Positions 1 through 8,489 of a stretch of 64,000 nt of DNA are shown here, piece after piece (position 1 is the first letter of the stretch; the number at the start of each line of letters is the position of its first letter). Origin of the DNA: JBPYCR01 sp051846935 (GTDB taxonomy: Bacteria > Bacillota > Bacilli > Bacillales > Amphibacillaceae). The notes under the pieces are model-generated. The model was not told the DNA's origin. It was given only the letters and a program-made list of their open reading frames with translations, and did no database searches. Location: NCBI RefSeq assembly GCF_051846935.1, contig NZ_JBPYCS010000003.1:1-64000 (forward strand), read 5' to 3'. The translations under genes were made by a program, and so were the position numbers.

Positions 1-31
1 AAGAGCAGTTGAACAGAAAGGAGTTTTTTGC

Positions 32-1060
32 ATGGTAAATGCGACTGTAAAGCACGTCGTTAAACATTCTTTCTTATACAGCTATGCACTTAGTCAACCT
101 TTTTTAATGAATGTTGAAGCATACCCTGCACTTCAAAATCAGCAATTATTGGATTCTTACCGTATGCAACATGGTGAACAAGGTGAAACCGTACGAATGT
201 TGCAAAAAAAGCTAAATAAATTGGAGTACTATGATGATGAAATAGACGGTAAATTCGGTATCCTAACGGAACACGCAGTTAAAAAATTTCAATCGTCTAG
301 GAACATTAAAGTGACCGGGAAGGCGAATATGGAAACTATGAAGCAATTAATTAAAGAAGAAAAACAGCAATATTTAGATCAGATCAAAAAGCTTTCTGGA
401 TCTATCTACCCTGGCTTACATAGTGAAGATGTTAAAATAGTCCAACAGTCATTGTATTATTTTGGTTACTATGAAGCTAATATTGATGGGATATATGGCC
501 CTTTGACAAAAAAAGCTTTGGAACTTGCTGAGGAAGAACACGGTATTGAATTAACAAATCGTGTAACAAAGCAATCATTAACTTCATTATATGAGGCGAA
601 TGACGAAAAAGAAAAAGAAAAAGCCTTAAATACAACCGTAAAAGAAACAAAAATTGAAGCCGCTGAAAAAGAAGTGAAGCAAGCTTCCGTTAGTGGTGTA
701 GGTAATCAATCGGGTATTATTCAAGAAGCAAGGGCTTATATTGGAACACCATATGTATGGGGAGGAGAATCCCCTGGTGGTTTTGATTGCAGTGGATATA
801 TTCATTTTGTTTACAAGCAACAAAATCGTACGATTCCGCGAACGGTTTCTGACATATGGAATTTTGCTACTCCAGTTGATACGCCGTCCGTTGGAGACCT
901 CGTTTTCTTTCAAACGTATAAAAAGGGGCCTTCACATATGGGCATATATTTAGGAAATGGCACTTTTATTCACGCGGGTGAGTCACGAGGAGTAGAAGTT
1001 AGTAACATGAATAACTCCTATTGGAAAACGAGATATATAGGCGCAAAGCGAATTCAATAA
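32..1060 (+). CDS. Cell-wall hydrolase: two peptidoglycan-binding domains plus NlpC/P60 endopeptidase
   Basis: A 342-residue secreted-type peptidoglycan hydrolase. Two PG_binding_1 repeats are visible at about residues 47-110 and 125-185. A charged Lys/Glu linker follows at about 190-225, then an NlpC/P60 domain. The catalytic Cys is C253 in GGFDCSG and the partner His is H302 in SHMGIYLG, so the enzyme looks intact. Known family members cut the D-Glu to diamino-acid bond of stem peptides. The N-terminus is only moderately hydrophobic, so an atypical signal peptide is inferred. The ribosome binding site aaaggag precedes the ATG. The gene stands alone, and which process it serves (growth, separation or sporulation) cannot be told from the sequence. 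Confidence 0.85.
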   Translation: MVNATVKHVVKHSFLYSYALSQPFLMNVEAYPALQNQQLLDSYRMQHGEQGETVRMLQKKLNKLEYYDDEIDGKFGILTEHAVKKFQSSRNIKVTGKANMETMKQLIKEEKQQYLDQIKKLSGSIYPGLHSEDVKIVQQSLYYFGYYEANIDGIYGPLTKKALELAEEEHGIELTNRVTKQSLTSLYEANDEKEKEKALNTTVKETKIEAAEKEVKQASVSGVGNQSGIIQEARAYIGTPYVWGGESPGGFDCSGYIHFVYKQQNRTIPRTVSDIWNFATPVDTPSVGDLVFFQTYKKGPSHMGIYLGNGTFIHAGESRGVEVSNMNNSYWKTRYIGAKRIQ

Positions 1061-1109
1061 TTTTGAGATTTTGAATGCGTGAATTTTCACTTAATTAGCC
1101 GGAATGATC

Positions 1110-1138
1110 TTGACTACCAATGTAAAACAAGTTATATT
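1110..1138 (+). promoter_or_regulatory. Sigma-A type promoter upstream of the cold-shock gene
   Basis: TTGACT (1110-1115), a 17-base spacer and TATATT (1133-1138) form a near-consensus vegetative promoter. Transcription would start near 1145, leaving an untranslated leader of about 170 bases before the cold-shock gene. Confidence 0.7.
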
Positions 1139-1177
1139 GGTATCAAGCGAAGAAGATGTAAGGATTCATTACAAAAG

Positions 1178-1240
1178 GCAGCTTCCATAGAGGTGGATGT
1201 TTGTATGATCCAATCTTCTATCGAGGCTGCTTTTATTTTA
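1178..1240 (+). terminator. Long leader hairpin with U-tract, a possible attenuator
   Basis: Bases 1178-1193 pair with 1215-1230 (16 pairs with one mismatch and two wobbles), and an inner stem joins 1194-1198 to 1208-1212. TTTTATTTT follows directly. The structure lies between the promoter at 1110-1138 and the cold-shock gene, so it could end a short leader RNA. It could also simply terminate the upstream hydrolase gene. Confidence 0.6.
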
Positions 1241-1314
1241 AATGTATTCTATTTATTTTCTTTGTATTACCACGTTACCTTTTTTACGTGAAAGAATTTA
1301 GGAGGATTATTTAC

Positions 1315-1515
1315 ATGCAAAATGGAGTAGTAAAATGGTTTAATGCTGAAAAGGGATATGGCTTTATCCAAATGGAAGAAGGAGACGATGTATTCGTTCA
1401 CTATTCTGCCATTCAAGAAGAAGGATTTAAGTCGTTAGAAGAAGGACAAGAAGTAACGTTTGAGATTGTTGAAGGAGAACGCGGGCCACAAGCCGCAAAT
1501 GTTTCAAAAGCATAA
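1315..1515 (+). CDS. Cold-shock protein (CspA/CspB family)
   Basis: A 66-residue single cold-shock domain, the full length of the family. RNP1-like KGYGFIQ and RNP2-like DVFVHYSAI are both present. It binds single-stranded RNA or DNA as an RNA chaperone. The start chosen is the ATG at 1315, preceded by aggagg at 1300-1305; the frame stays open upstream, but that part does not look like Csp. The leader of about 170 bases with a strong hairpin suggests control at the RNA level, as is common for csp genes. A bidirectional terminator follows the stop. Confidence 0.93.
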   Translation: MQNGVVKWFNAEKGYGFIQMEEGDDVFVHYSAIQEEGFKSLEEGQEVTFEIVEGERGPQAANVSKA

Positions 1516-1531
1516 TACGATTCAAACATAT

Positions 1532-1566
1532 AAAAGTGGTAATCTCTTATAGATTACCACTTTTTC
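1532..1566. terminator. Bidirectional terminator between csp and bpsB
   Basis: The hairpin AAAGTGGTAATCT / AGATTACCACTTT lies between two convergent genes, with T-rich sequence on the right and A-rich sequence on the left. Confidence 0.85.
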
Positions 1567-1584
1567 AGGTTTCTTCACAGACTT

Positions 1585-2100
1585 TTATTTGTACGCTTTT
1601 GCTAAAGCTGCATTTTCTTCTGGTATACGAACCGTTAGTAATAAAATATGCAACAACGGGAAAATTAAAGCTGTCCAAACGGCTCCAAACAGTAATGGAA
1701 TTATAAACAATTCTACGCCAACAATTATATAATTCGGGTGCTTTACATACTTATATGGGCCTTTCTTTATGAGCGCTACTTTCGGTAAAACGATTATTTT
1801 TGTGTTCCAAAATCTTCCTAACGTTTGGATGCACCAAATTCTAGCTACTTGAGTTAAGCAAAAGATGAAAAGTAAAAAGTAATTAATCGATAGTTGTGCA
1901 GGTGTTTTGTATAATACTTCTAAAATCATCGTTATAAAAAACATCGTATGTAATACGATAAACCATTTATAATGCTTTTGACCGACCTCTAGACCACCTC
2001 GTTTTTTCATCCATTCCTCGTTTCTTTTTGCGATATGAAGTTCTGTTAATCGCTGTCCGATAATGAATAATACTATTCCTACAAAAAACCAGTTCTCCAA
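1585..2100 (-). CDS. bpsB: Isoprenylcysteine carboxyl methyltransferase-like protein, BpsB/YpbQ
   Basis: A 171-residue membrane protein with four or five hydrophobic segments and the ICMT-type C-terminal region, including KHPNYIIVGVEL and a final PEENAALAKAYK. It follows bpsA directly on the same strand. In B. subtilis the paired product methylates alkylpyrones made by the polyketide synthase, and that role is inferred here from adjacency and family. Length and motifs are normal. Confidence 0.82.
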   Translation of the reverse strand: MENWFFVGIVLFIIGQRLTELHIAKRNEEWMKKRGGLEVGQKHYKWFIVLHTMFFITMILEVLYKTPAQLSINYFLLFIFCLTQVARIWCIQTLGRFWNTKIIVLPKVALIKKGPYKYVKHPNYIIVGVELFIIPLLFGAVWTALIFPLLHILLLTVRIPEENAALAKAYK

Positions 2101-3192
2101 CTACTCATCCCTCCATTCTAGCAATGCTAGCTCTGAACTGAATCCTGGGCCGAGCGCGCTTATCATCGTAGGCTGGTGTAGTGTATGTTCCGCTAATAGC
2201 CATTCATAAAGCACATAAAACACAGTCGCAGAGGACATATTTCCATGATTGCGCAACACATTGTATGAATGATTGAGCTGCGTCTTAGATATACGTAATG
2301 CCTTTTCCATTGCTTGTAGAACCTTCGTTCCACCTGGGTGAGCAATATATTGTTGGAATCCCTGTTCCTTCCAGATTGTATTTGTTAAAAACTGTTCAAC
2401 ATGACCCTTCCAAATTGATTCAACTAATTGAGGGATCTGTTTAGAAAATAGTACTTCAAAGCCGTTATCACCTATATCCCACCCCATAATGTCGATGCTA
2501 TCTTTTTTAGTAAACGAGCTTGATTTTGTTATTTTCGGTGCTGGTCTTTTTTGATGATTAACAATGGAGGATTGTTCACCTATTAAAAGAACTGCTGACA
2601 CACCGTCCCCAAATAATGCCGTCCCAACAAGATTTCCCATACTTAAATCATTTTTTTGGAACGTTAAACTACATAACTCACAGCAAATAATTAAGGCGTT
2701 TTTTTCTTTATTTGCTTTTATCCATTCGGTTGCTCTAGAGAGCCCCATTGCTCCACCAGCACACCCTAACCCCCAAAGCGGCATACGAATCATATCTTCC
2801 CTAAACGTACGTGCATTTAATATGTGTACATCAATTGATGGCGTTGCAATTCCTGTACTTGATATAAACATAAGCATATCAATTGCTTCATATGGAATCG
2901 TATTATTTAAAAAGCTTGAATTTGATAAACAATGATCAATTGCTTCTAACGACTTTTTAGTAGCCCACTCAATATACAAATCATTTTTCTCTTTGAATGA
3001 ATGTTCTTTAGTAAACCAGTTAATGTCTACTGCAAGCTGCCTTTCGTTAATCATTGTATTATCAAAAACCGGGAGTAATTTATTCAATCCCCTATCATTT
3101 CTAGGGAAAATTTCTTTTACAAATTGCTTCACTTGTTGCTGTTTGATGTTGTGGTCCGGAATGCCGAGCCCAATGGAAGAAATATAAGCCAA
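2101..3192 (-). CDS. bpsA: Type III polyketide synthase (chalcone synthase-like) BpsA
   Basis: 363 residues with the complete Cys-His-Asn triad of type III polyketide synthases: C144 in LGCAGG, H285 in AHPGG and N318 in NHGNMSS. Enzymes of this group extend fatty acyl-CoA with malonyl-CoA to give alkylpyrones. It overlaps or abuts bpsB, forming a two-gene operon. The start appears to be TTG at 3190-3192, with aaaggtga upstream. The exact starter substrate cannot be read from the sequence. Confidence 0.88.
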   Translation of the reverse strand: MAYISSIGLGIPDHNIKQQQVKQFVKEIFPRNDRGLNKLLPVFDNTMINERQLAVDINWFTKEHSFKEKNDLYIEWATKKSLEAIDHCLSNSSFLNNTIPYEAIDMLMFISSTGIATPSIDVHILNARTFREDMIRMPLWGLGCAGGAMGLSRATEWIKANKEKNALIICCELCSLTFQKNDLSMGNLVGTALFGDGVSAVLLIGEQSSIVNHQKRPAPKITKSSSFTKKDSIDIMGWDIGDNGFEVLFSKQIPQLVESIWKGHVEQFLTNTIWKEQGFQQYIAHPGGTKVLQAMEKALRISKTQLNHSYNVLRNHGNMSSATVFYVLYEWLLAEHTLHQPTMISALGPGFSSELALLEWRDE

Positions 3193-3480
3193 TTTTTAGT
3201 CACCTTTTTTATCTTAGCTTTTACTGGAATTCAATATTTATTCTTCAAATGGCCACATATTTTTCACAAACTTTTTAAACATAAATGTTCGTAAAATCAT
3301 CCTTTCAGTTTGTTCCAGCGTAATTGAACAAATTGTGAAGTGTTGCCACTACTGCTAATTCGGCTTGTATATTTGTGTATCATTAAAGTAGAACGAAGGA
3401 GTTAATGGGTAGCTATTTTTCGTTCGAATCGATTACGTACTACCATTACTTTTTAATTTAGATGAAGGGAGCAGTTGTTC

Positions 3481-3630
3481 ATGGAGAAATTAATAAAAAC
3501 GGACCGTTCAAAAGAAGCACATGAAAAACAAGAAACTGCATTCAAAGGAACGTTTATTTCTGTAATGATTTTAGGTTTGTTTTTAATTGTGTCATGGGTT
3601 GGAGTATGGGCATTGTTTTTATCACGTTAA
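3481..3630 (+). CDS. cbaD: Cytochrome ba3 oxidase subunit IIa (single-helix small subunit)
   Basis: A 49-residue protein: a charged N-terminal 23 residues, then one transmembrane helix (TFISVMILGLFLIVSWVGVW). This size and layout match the CoxIIa subunit of ba3 oxidases. The ribosome binding site is gaaggga. It is the first gene of the order IIa-II-I, which is the Thermus ba3 order. The identification rests on both its form and its position directly before subunits II and I. Confidence 0.82.
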   Translation: MEKLIKTDRSKEAHEKQETAFKGTFISVMILGLFLIVSWVGVWALFLSR

Positions 3631-3648
3631 AGAAGGGAGATTTGACAA

Positions 3649-4131
3649 ATGAACATGCATAAATACGAAAAGATTTGGCTTTTATTTGGTACGGCTACGC
3701 TATTAATTTTTCTAATTATTGTAGGAATTAGTGCTTTTTATATGGGGAACCAACCGCCAAGCTGTGCGGTCACACTTGATCCAGAAAAAGTGGATGAGAC
3801 TGCACCTTTCGATGATCCAGGATTGAAGCAAATTGGAGATAATGAATACCAATTAACAATTGTTGCTTCTGCATTTAATTATGATGTCGGTACGGATGAT
3901 AAGATTGTTCAAATTCCAAAAGGAGCAACTGTTCATTTTAATGTGACAACAAAAGATGTTATACATGGCTTCGAGCTAGCAGGTACGAATGTAAACATGA
4001 TGCTTGAACCTGGCTATATTAGCACGTATACAAACACGTTTAAAAAGGCTGGGAAATTTACTTTAGTGTGTAACGAATACTGTGGTGTCGGTCATCATTT
4101 AATGGCAGCTACAATTGAGGTGATTGAATAA
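3649..4131 (+). CDS. cbaB: Cytochrome ba3 oxidase subunit II (CuA domain)
   Basis: 160 residues with one N-terminal membrane anchor (about residues 10-32) and a cupredoxin domain outside the cell. All CuA ligands are present: H106, C141, E143 (backbone), C145, H149 and M152 in CNEYCGVGHHLM. It accepts electrons from cytochrome c and passes them to subunit I. Its stop overlaps the start of subunit I by one base (TAATG), so translation is probably coupled. Confidence 0.93.
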   Translation: MNMHKYEKIWLLFGTATLLIFLIIVGISAFYMGNQPPSCAVTLDPEKVDETAPFDDPGLKQIGDNEYQLTIVASAFNYDVGTDDKIVQIPKGATVHFNVTTKDVIHGFELAGTNVNMMLEPGYISTYTNTFKKAGKFTLVCNEYCGVGHHLMAATIEVIE

Positions 4132-5780
4132 TGATAAAATCAATAAGAAGTATTCAAACAGCTGATGCAAAGTTAACAATGGCACATATGTACGTTGCTT
4201 TTGCAGCTCTATTCGTCGGTGCCACATGTGGACTCTTGCAAACATTGGAACGTTCTGGTCACTTTACATTACCGGCAGGCATTGGGTATTATCAAATCTT
4301 AACTGTGCACGGGGTTGTCCTTGGTTTAGTATTAACTACATTTTTTATTTTAGGGTTTATGCTTGCTGCTCAGAGCAAAACGACTGGCGGTTATAATTCA
4401 TTCGAACGTAGAGTCGCATGGTTTGGCTTTGTATTAATGACAATAGGTGTAATCATAACTACTATATTTATTTTATTGAATGAGGCAACGGTTTTATATA
4501 CGTTTTATGCGCCGCTAATGGCTCATCCAGGCTTTTATATCGGGTTAACGCTCGTTATTATCGGTAGCTGGTTAATTGGTTTTGTAATTTTTCGGCGACA
4601 TGCACGTTGGAGAAAGGAAAATAAAGGCGAACGTAGCCCTTTATTAAGCTACATGGCTGTTATCACAATGTTAATGTGGCAAATAGCAACGTTAGGTGTT
4701 GCTGCAGCAGTTTTAGTTCAGTTTTTACCATGGTCTCTCGGAATTACCGATTCAATTGATGTATTAGTTAGTCGTACCCTATTTTGGTACTTCGGACATC
4801 CACTTGTTTACTTTTGGCTTTTGCCCGCGTATATGATGTGGTACGCAATTATGCCAAAAATAATTGGCGGGAAAATATTCTCTGATTCTTTAGCTCGTTT
4901 ATCATTTATTTTATTGCTACTCTTTTCCATTCCAGTTGGGTTTCACCATCAGCTGACAGAACCAGGAATTGATCCGTTTTGGAAGTATATACAAGTAATT
5001 CTAACCTTTTTAGTCGTTATTCCTTCACTAATGACTGCGTTTTCTATGTTTGCAACATTTGAAGCACGTGGACGTCAGCTTGGAGGTACTGGACTATTTG
5101 GCTGGCTTAAAAAATTGCCATGGAAGGATGTCCGATTTCTTGCCCCTTTCATCGGTATGGTTTGGTTTATCCCCGGCGGTGCAGGAGGAATAATAAACGC
5201 TTCAAACCAAATGAACCAAGTCGTTCATAATACGATATGGGTAACAGGGCATTTTCACTTAACTGCTGCGACTTCCGTTATGTTAACTTTTTTTGGAATC
5301 GCATATTGGTTGATACCATCTGTAACCGGACGTAAGTTAACAGACAATATGAATAAATTGGGTATCGTTCAGACAATTGTATGGTCCGTCGGTATGGCGA
5401 TCATGTCTGGCGCAATGCATTGGCAAGGCTTATTAGGAGGCCCTCGTCGTTCTGCTTATTCAGAATACGTTGGAAATGCGGACACTGCCGCTTGGGGAAG
5501 CTATCAAATAGCCCAAGCGATTGGAGGATCCATCTTATTTATCGGGATGATTATAATGCTAATTATCTTCATTAACCTAGCATTCTTTGCACCAAAAGGA
5601 GAGCAAGAATTTCCAATTGCAACCGTTTCAGAAGCATCTGGAGAAACGCCTAAAGTATTTGAAAAATGGTCACTCTGGATTGGAGTCACAATCGCACTCG
5701 TTTTATTTGCATATACAATTCCGTTTATTGATATTATTCAAAATGCACCTCCTGGATCTCCTGGGTTCAAACTTTGGTAA
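4131..5780 (+). CDS. cbaA: Cytochrome ba3-type oxidase subunit I
   Basis: A 549-residue heme-copper oxidase core with about 13 membrane helices. The ligands are H60 and H376 (low-spin heme), H374 (high-spin heme), and H223, H272 and H273 (CuB). Tyr227 lies four residues after H223, as in the cross-linked His-Tyr pair. Spacing agrees with my memory of the Thermus ba3 enzyme at a constant offset of ten residues. This places it in the B-type oxidases, which bind oxygen tightly and have a single K-type proton channel. It reduces oxygen and pumps protons. Confidence 0.95.
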   Translation: MIKSIRSIQTADAKLTMAHMYVAFAALFVGATCGLLQTLERSGHFTLPAGIGYYQILTVHGVVLGLVLTTFFILGFMLAAQSKTTGGYNSFERRVAWFGFVLMTIGVIITTIFILLNEATVLYTFYAPLMAHPGFYIGLTLVIIGSWLIGFVIFRRHARWRKENKGERSPLLSYMAVITMLMWQIATLGVAAAVLVQFLPWSLGITDSIDVLVSRTLFWYFGHPLVYFWLLPAYMMWYAIMPKIIGGKIFSDSLARLSFILLLLFSIPVGFHHQLTEPGIDPFWKYIQVILTFLVVIPSLMTAFSMFATFEARGRQLGGTGLFGWLKKLPWKDVRFLAPFIGMVWFIPGGAGGIINASNQMNQVVHNTIWVTGHFHLTAATSVMLTFFGIAYWLIPSVTGRKLTDNMNKLGIVQTIVWSVGMAIMSGAMHWQGLLGGPRRSAYSEYVGNADTAAWGSYQIAQAIGGSILFIGMIIMLIIFINLAFFAPKGEQEFPIATVSEASGETPKVFEKWSLWIGVTIALVLFAYTIPFIDIIQNAPPGSPGFKLW

Positions 5781-5832
5781 CTATAAATAAGGAGACGACA
5801 CGTATAGATAGCGATCATTAGGAGGGAAGATT

Positions 5833-6420
5833 TTGAAAAAAATATACATTGTGTTTGCAAGTCTACTTGTTTTAGGAATATCAATTGGCATATTTTATTT
5901 GCAAGTAATTCGACCTGGAAATGCTGAGTTGCCAGCCGATGTAGTTATGGAAACGATCTTTGAAGAGGAATATACTTTTTCAAATAACGATAACAAGGCG
6001 AGATTAATTGAATTTATGTATACAAACTGCCCAGATGTCTGTCCGTTAACGACGTTAGAAATGGCTAAATTGCGAAATACACTTGTCGATGAAGGAGTAT
6101 TTGGCGACAATGTAGAATTTATTACAATAACAATTGATCCAAGCTATGATACACAGGAAGTTCTTTCAGATTATGCGAGCCGATTTGAAGTTACTTCACC
6201 CGATGATGGATGGACGTTTATCCGAGGGTCTGAAGCAGATACTAAAAAAATTGCCGATGCTTTAGGTTTCATGTATCGTGATCCAGGTACTGGAAATATA
6301 ATTCATTCAACCTTCACATACTTTATCGATGAGAATAATAATTTAACAGAAAAGTTCACTATGGGAAAAGGATTTGATCGCGATAAAGTATATCGCAGAA
6401 TTATGAGTACAATCAATTAA
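5833..6420 (+). CDS. Sco1/SenC-type copper chaperone for the ba3 oxidase
   Basis: 195 residues: an N-terminal membrane anchor (residues 4-24), then a thioredoxin-like domain with the copper-binding pair C66-x3-C70 (NCPDVCP) and the distant H158 (IIHSTF). Such proteins deliver copper to the CuA site of subunit II. The start is a TTG preceded by aggaggga. It follows subunit I after about 50 bases and is the last gene before a terminator, so it is probably the operon's dedicated assembly factor. Confidence 0.9.
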   Translation: MKKIYIVFASLLVLGISIGIFYLQVIRPGNAELPADVVMETIFEEEYTFSNNDNKARLIEFMYTNCPDVCPLTTLEMAKLRNTLVDEGVFGDNVEFITITIDPSYDTQEVLSDYASRFEVTSPDDGWTFIRGSEADTKKIADALGFMYRDPGTGNIIHSTFTYFIDENNNLTEKFTMGKGFDRDKVYRRIMSTIN

Positions 6421-6435
6421 CTGCATAAAAGGATA

Positions 6436-6488
6436 AAAAAATAGCTCCTCTCTATTTACGAAAACGTATGTATAAGAGGAGCTTTTAT
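6436..6488. terminator. Shared terminator of the oxidase operon and ypsC
   Basis: AGCTCCTCT (6443-6451) pairs with AGAGGAGCT (6475-6483), flanked by A-rich sequence on the left and T-rich sequence on the right, between convergent genes. Confidence 0.8.
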
Positions 6489-7619
6489 TTAATTTTTTTT
6501 GCCAAAGTATTGGTAATAATCGGTACGAACAAATCCATTAAACAGCTTTCTTTTTTTTGTAGCTTTTTTTCCTATATAGCCTTCAATATTTTCAAATGCT
6601 GTCATAATGTATATACTCCATGTTGGATTTTCTTTAATCAACTTACCGAGTGCTTCGTAAATATCTTTAATTTCTTTAGTATGTCCGAGACGCACTCCAT
6701 AAGGTGGATTGCTAATCATATACCCGTTTTCTTGTTTGAGTAGAAGATCGCTTACTTGCATTTGCTTCCAACTAATTAATGTTCCAAGACCTGCTTCTAA
6801 AGCATTAGCATTAGCAATGCCAACCATTTTATGATCGATATCTGAGCCCACAATATGAAGATCGACATCATAGTTTGCTAAATCCTCTGCTTCCTCCAAC
6901 GCTTGTGCCCACAATTTTTGCTTCACAAAATGCCAGTTTTCAGACGCAAATTCCCGATTAAACCCTGGTGCTATGTTTTGACCGATCAATGCCGCTTCAA
7001 TAGGAATCGTCCCCGACCCACAAAATGGATCGATGAGTGGATATTCCGGACGCCAGTTCGTTAGTAAGACTAATGCCGCTGCTAACGTTTCTTTTAATGG
7101 TGCTTCTCCTTGTCCTACGCGATACCCTCTTTTATGTAAACCAACCCCTGAAGTATCTATTGATAATGTCGCCTTATCTTTAAGAATAGCCACTTCTACT
7201 TTATATAAAGCACCTGTTTCCGGCATTCTCGATGCAAGACCGTGTTTTAGCTTTAATCGTTCAGCAATCGCCTTTTTCACAATGGCTTGGCAATCCGAGA
7301 CGCTAAATAAAGTCGATTTATGTGACTTCCCTGATACAGGAAACTGTCCATCCTCACTAATAAACTGCTCCCACGGTAACGCTTTTGTAGCTTCAAACAG
7401 TTCATCAAACGTTGTAGCTTGAAATTCACCAACAACTAACTTTAAACGATCTGCAGTTCTTAACCATAGATTACTACGAGGAATAGCTATTATCGGCGCT
7501 TCAAAAATAACCTTTCCATTATCTACCTCTGGTTCATAACCAAGCTGTCTTACTTCTTGTGCTACGATCGCCTCTAATCCCATGGCAGCTGTAGCAATTA
7601 GTTTTATTGATTGATTCAT
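6489..7619 (-). CDS. ypsC: THUMP-domain RNA guanine-N2 methyltransferase YpsC (RlmL/TrmN type)
   Basis: 376 residues: an N-terminal THUMP RNA-binding region (about 1-160), then a Rossmann-fold methyltransferase with the SAM-binding motif DPFCGSGTIPIEA and the catalytic SNPPYG of N2-guanine enzymes. It probably methylates 23S rRNA, though a tRNA target cannot be excluded. The start chosen is the ATG at 7619, giving MNQSIKLIATAAMG; the ATG two codons earlier touches the ribosome binding site. It lies just upstream of a MITE copy. Confidence 0.88.
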   Translation of the reverse strand: MNQSIKLIATAAMGLEAIVAQEVRQLGYEPEVDNGKVIFEAPIIAIPRSNLWLRTADRLKLVVGEFQATTFDELFEATKALPWEQFISEDGQFPVSGKSHKSTLFSVSDCQAIVKKAIAERLKLKHGLASRMPETGALYKVEVAILKDKATLSIDTSGVGLHKRGYRVGQGEAPLKETLAAALVLLTNWRPEYPLIDPFCGSGTIPIEAALIGQNIAPGFNREFASENWHFVKQKLWAQALEEAEDLANYDVDLHIVGSDIDHKMVGIANANALEAGLGTLISWKQMQVSDLLLKQENGYMISNPPYGVRLGHTKEIKDIYEALGKLIKENPTWSIYIMTAFENIEGYIGKKATKKRKLFNGFVRTDYYQYFGKKN

Positions 7620-7699
7620 AACCATTCCCTTTCCCTTCTTACTCCGTTAAATAAGTGTAACATAGTTATTATTTAATGTGCTATTTAAACGAAACGTAC

Positions 7700-7933
7700 G
7701 ATTGAGTCACGTATTTGTGGGTGTGTTATTTTAAGAAGTTAAAAAACCTCTCTCTTTAGTATTCGTTAATTTTAGTATTGATTCCTACCGACCGCAGTAG
7801 ATATACACTACGCTTCCTGTGGGCAGTGAAAATCAACGGTGTTATTCATGTGTATATCGTTCGAAGTAAAATTGATCACATATTATCTAGTTAGATTCGT
7901 GCATCTGTTCCCCCACAAACATGTTACTCATAC
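7700..7933. mobile_element. MITE copy 1 (234 bp) with 9-bp target duplication
   Basis: The element runs from GATTGAGTCACG to TTACTCATAC. The last 24 bases, reversed and complemented, match the first 24 at most positions, so it has terminal inverted repeats. GAAACGTAC occurs directly before (7691-7699) and directly after (7934-7942), a perfect 9-bp duplication. The interior is nearly identical to copies at 27465-27693 and 53298-53560. It has no coding capacity. It sits between the rnpB terminator and the start of ypsC. Confidence 0.9.
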
Positions 7934-7960
7934 GAAACGTACATTGGCTCCAAAAAACGC

Positions 7961-8001
7961 AAAAAAACTTATTTAACAGTTTGCACTACTAAATAAGTTC
8001 T
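7961..8001 (-). terminator. Terminator of the RNase P RNA gene
   Basis: AACTTATTTA pairs with TAAATAAGTT. On the minus strand the stem is followed by a run of seven T. It lies directly beyond the 3' end of rnpB. Confidence 0.85.
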
Positions 8002-8007
8002 CCGTAT

Positions 8008-8406
8008 GACCATTAAATACTCGATAAGCCATGTTCTGTTCCTTTGTACTATATCGGTGGTCAGCCTTGTACGCCGGTCGTAATCATTTATCTACAAGCT
8101 ATTACTTGTCCCTTTTTCGGTTCATTTCCCTAATCAAGGATGCCCCTACCATAGTTTGGGTTGCTCACTCATGGGGTTTACCCGTTCCACTCAAAACGTT
8201 TCCATTCTGATTTCGTCACTGTGGCACTTTCAAGGCTTTCATCCATATCACTAGGTGACTTAGGTATGAATACCTGCCGTTAACCTAAAAGGTTACCTTG
8301 ACTTATGATTTCGTCAAGCATGAACACTACAAACATCTCAGTTTGTGTGAGCATGGACTTTCCTCTACACAAAACGTGCAGCGATTACGTGAGTATTTAA
8401 TTGTGT
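8008..8406 (-). ncRNA. rnpB: RNase P RNA, Bacillus (type B) class
   Basis: The minus strand carries the conserved RNase P landmarks in order: GTAATCGCTGC, GAGGAAAGTCCATGCTC, TGAAAGTGCCACAGTGACGA, AGTGGAACG-GGTAAACCCC, ACCCAAA-TATGGTAGGGG and ACATGGCTTATCGAG. The ends pair to form helix P1 (ATTAAATACTC with GAGTATTTAAT), which sets the boundaries to within a few bases. This is the catalytic subunit that matures the 5' ends of tRNAs. Its position between ypsC and gpsB matches B. subtilis. Confidence 0.96.
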
Positions 8407-8413
8407 ATGAGCT

Positions 8414-8442
8414 ATTATAACATAAAGACAGGCTTCATTCAT
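8414..8442 (-). promoter_or_regulatory. Promoter of rnpB
   Basis: A perfect minus-strand TATAAT (8414-8419) lies about seven bases before the first base of the RNA. The -35 region is weak (ATGAAT). Confidence 0.6.
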
Positions 8443-8489
8443 TAGTAAAGATTAACAATCACTTCTCCTGTTTCCAAATGATCATCGGT

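Noticed and set aside
1079..1291. 70-codon frame before the cold-shock gene
   Set aside because: It runs through the promoter and hairpin and has no ribosome binding site or protein-like features.
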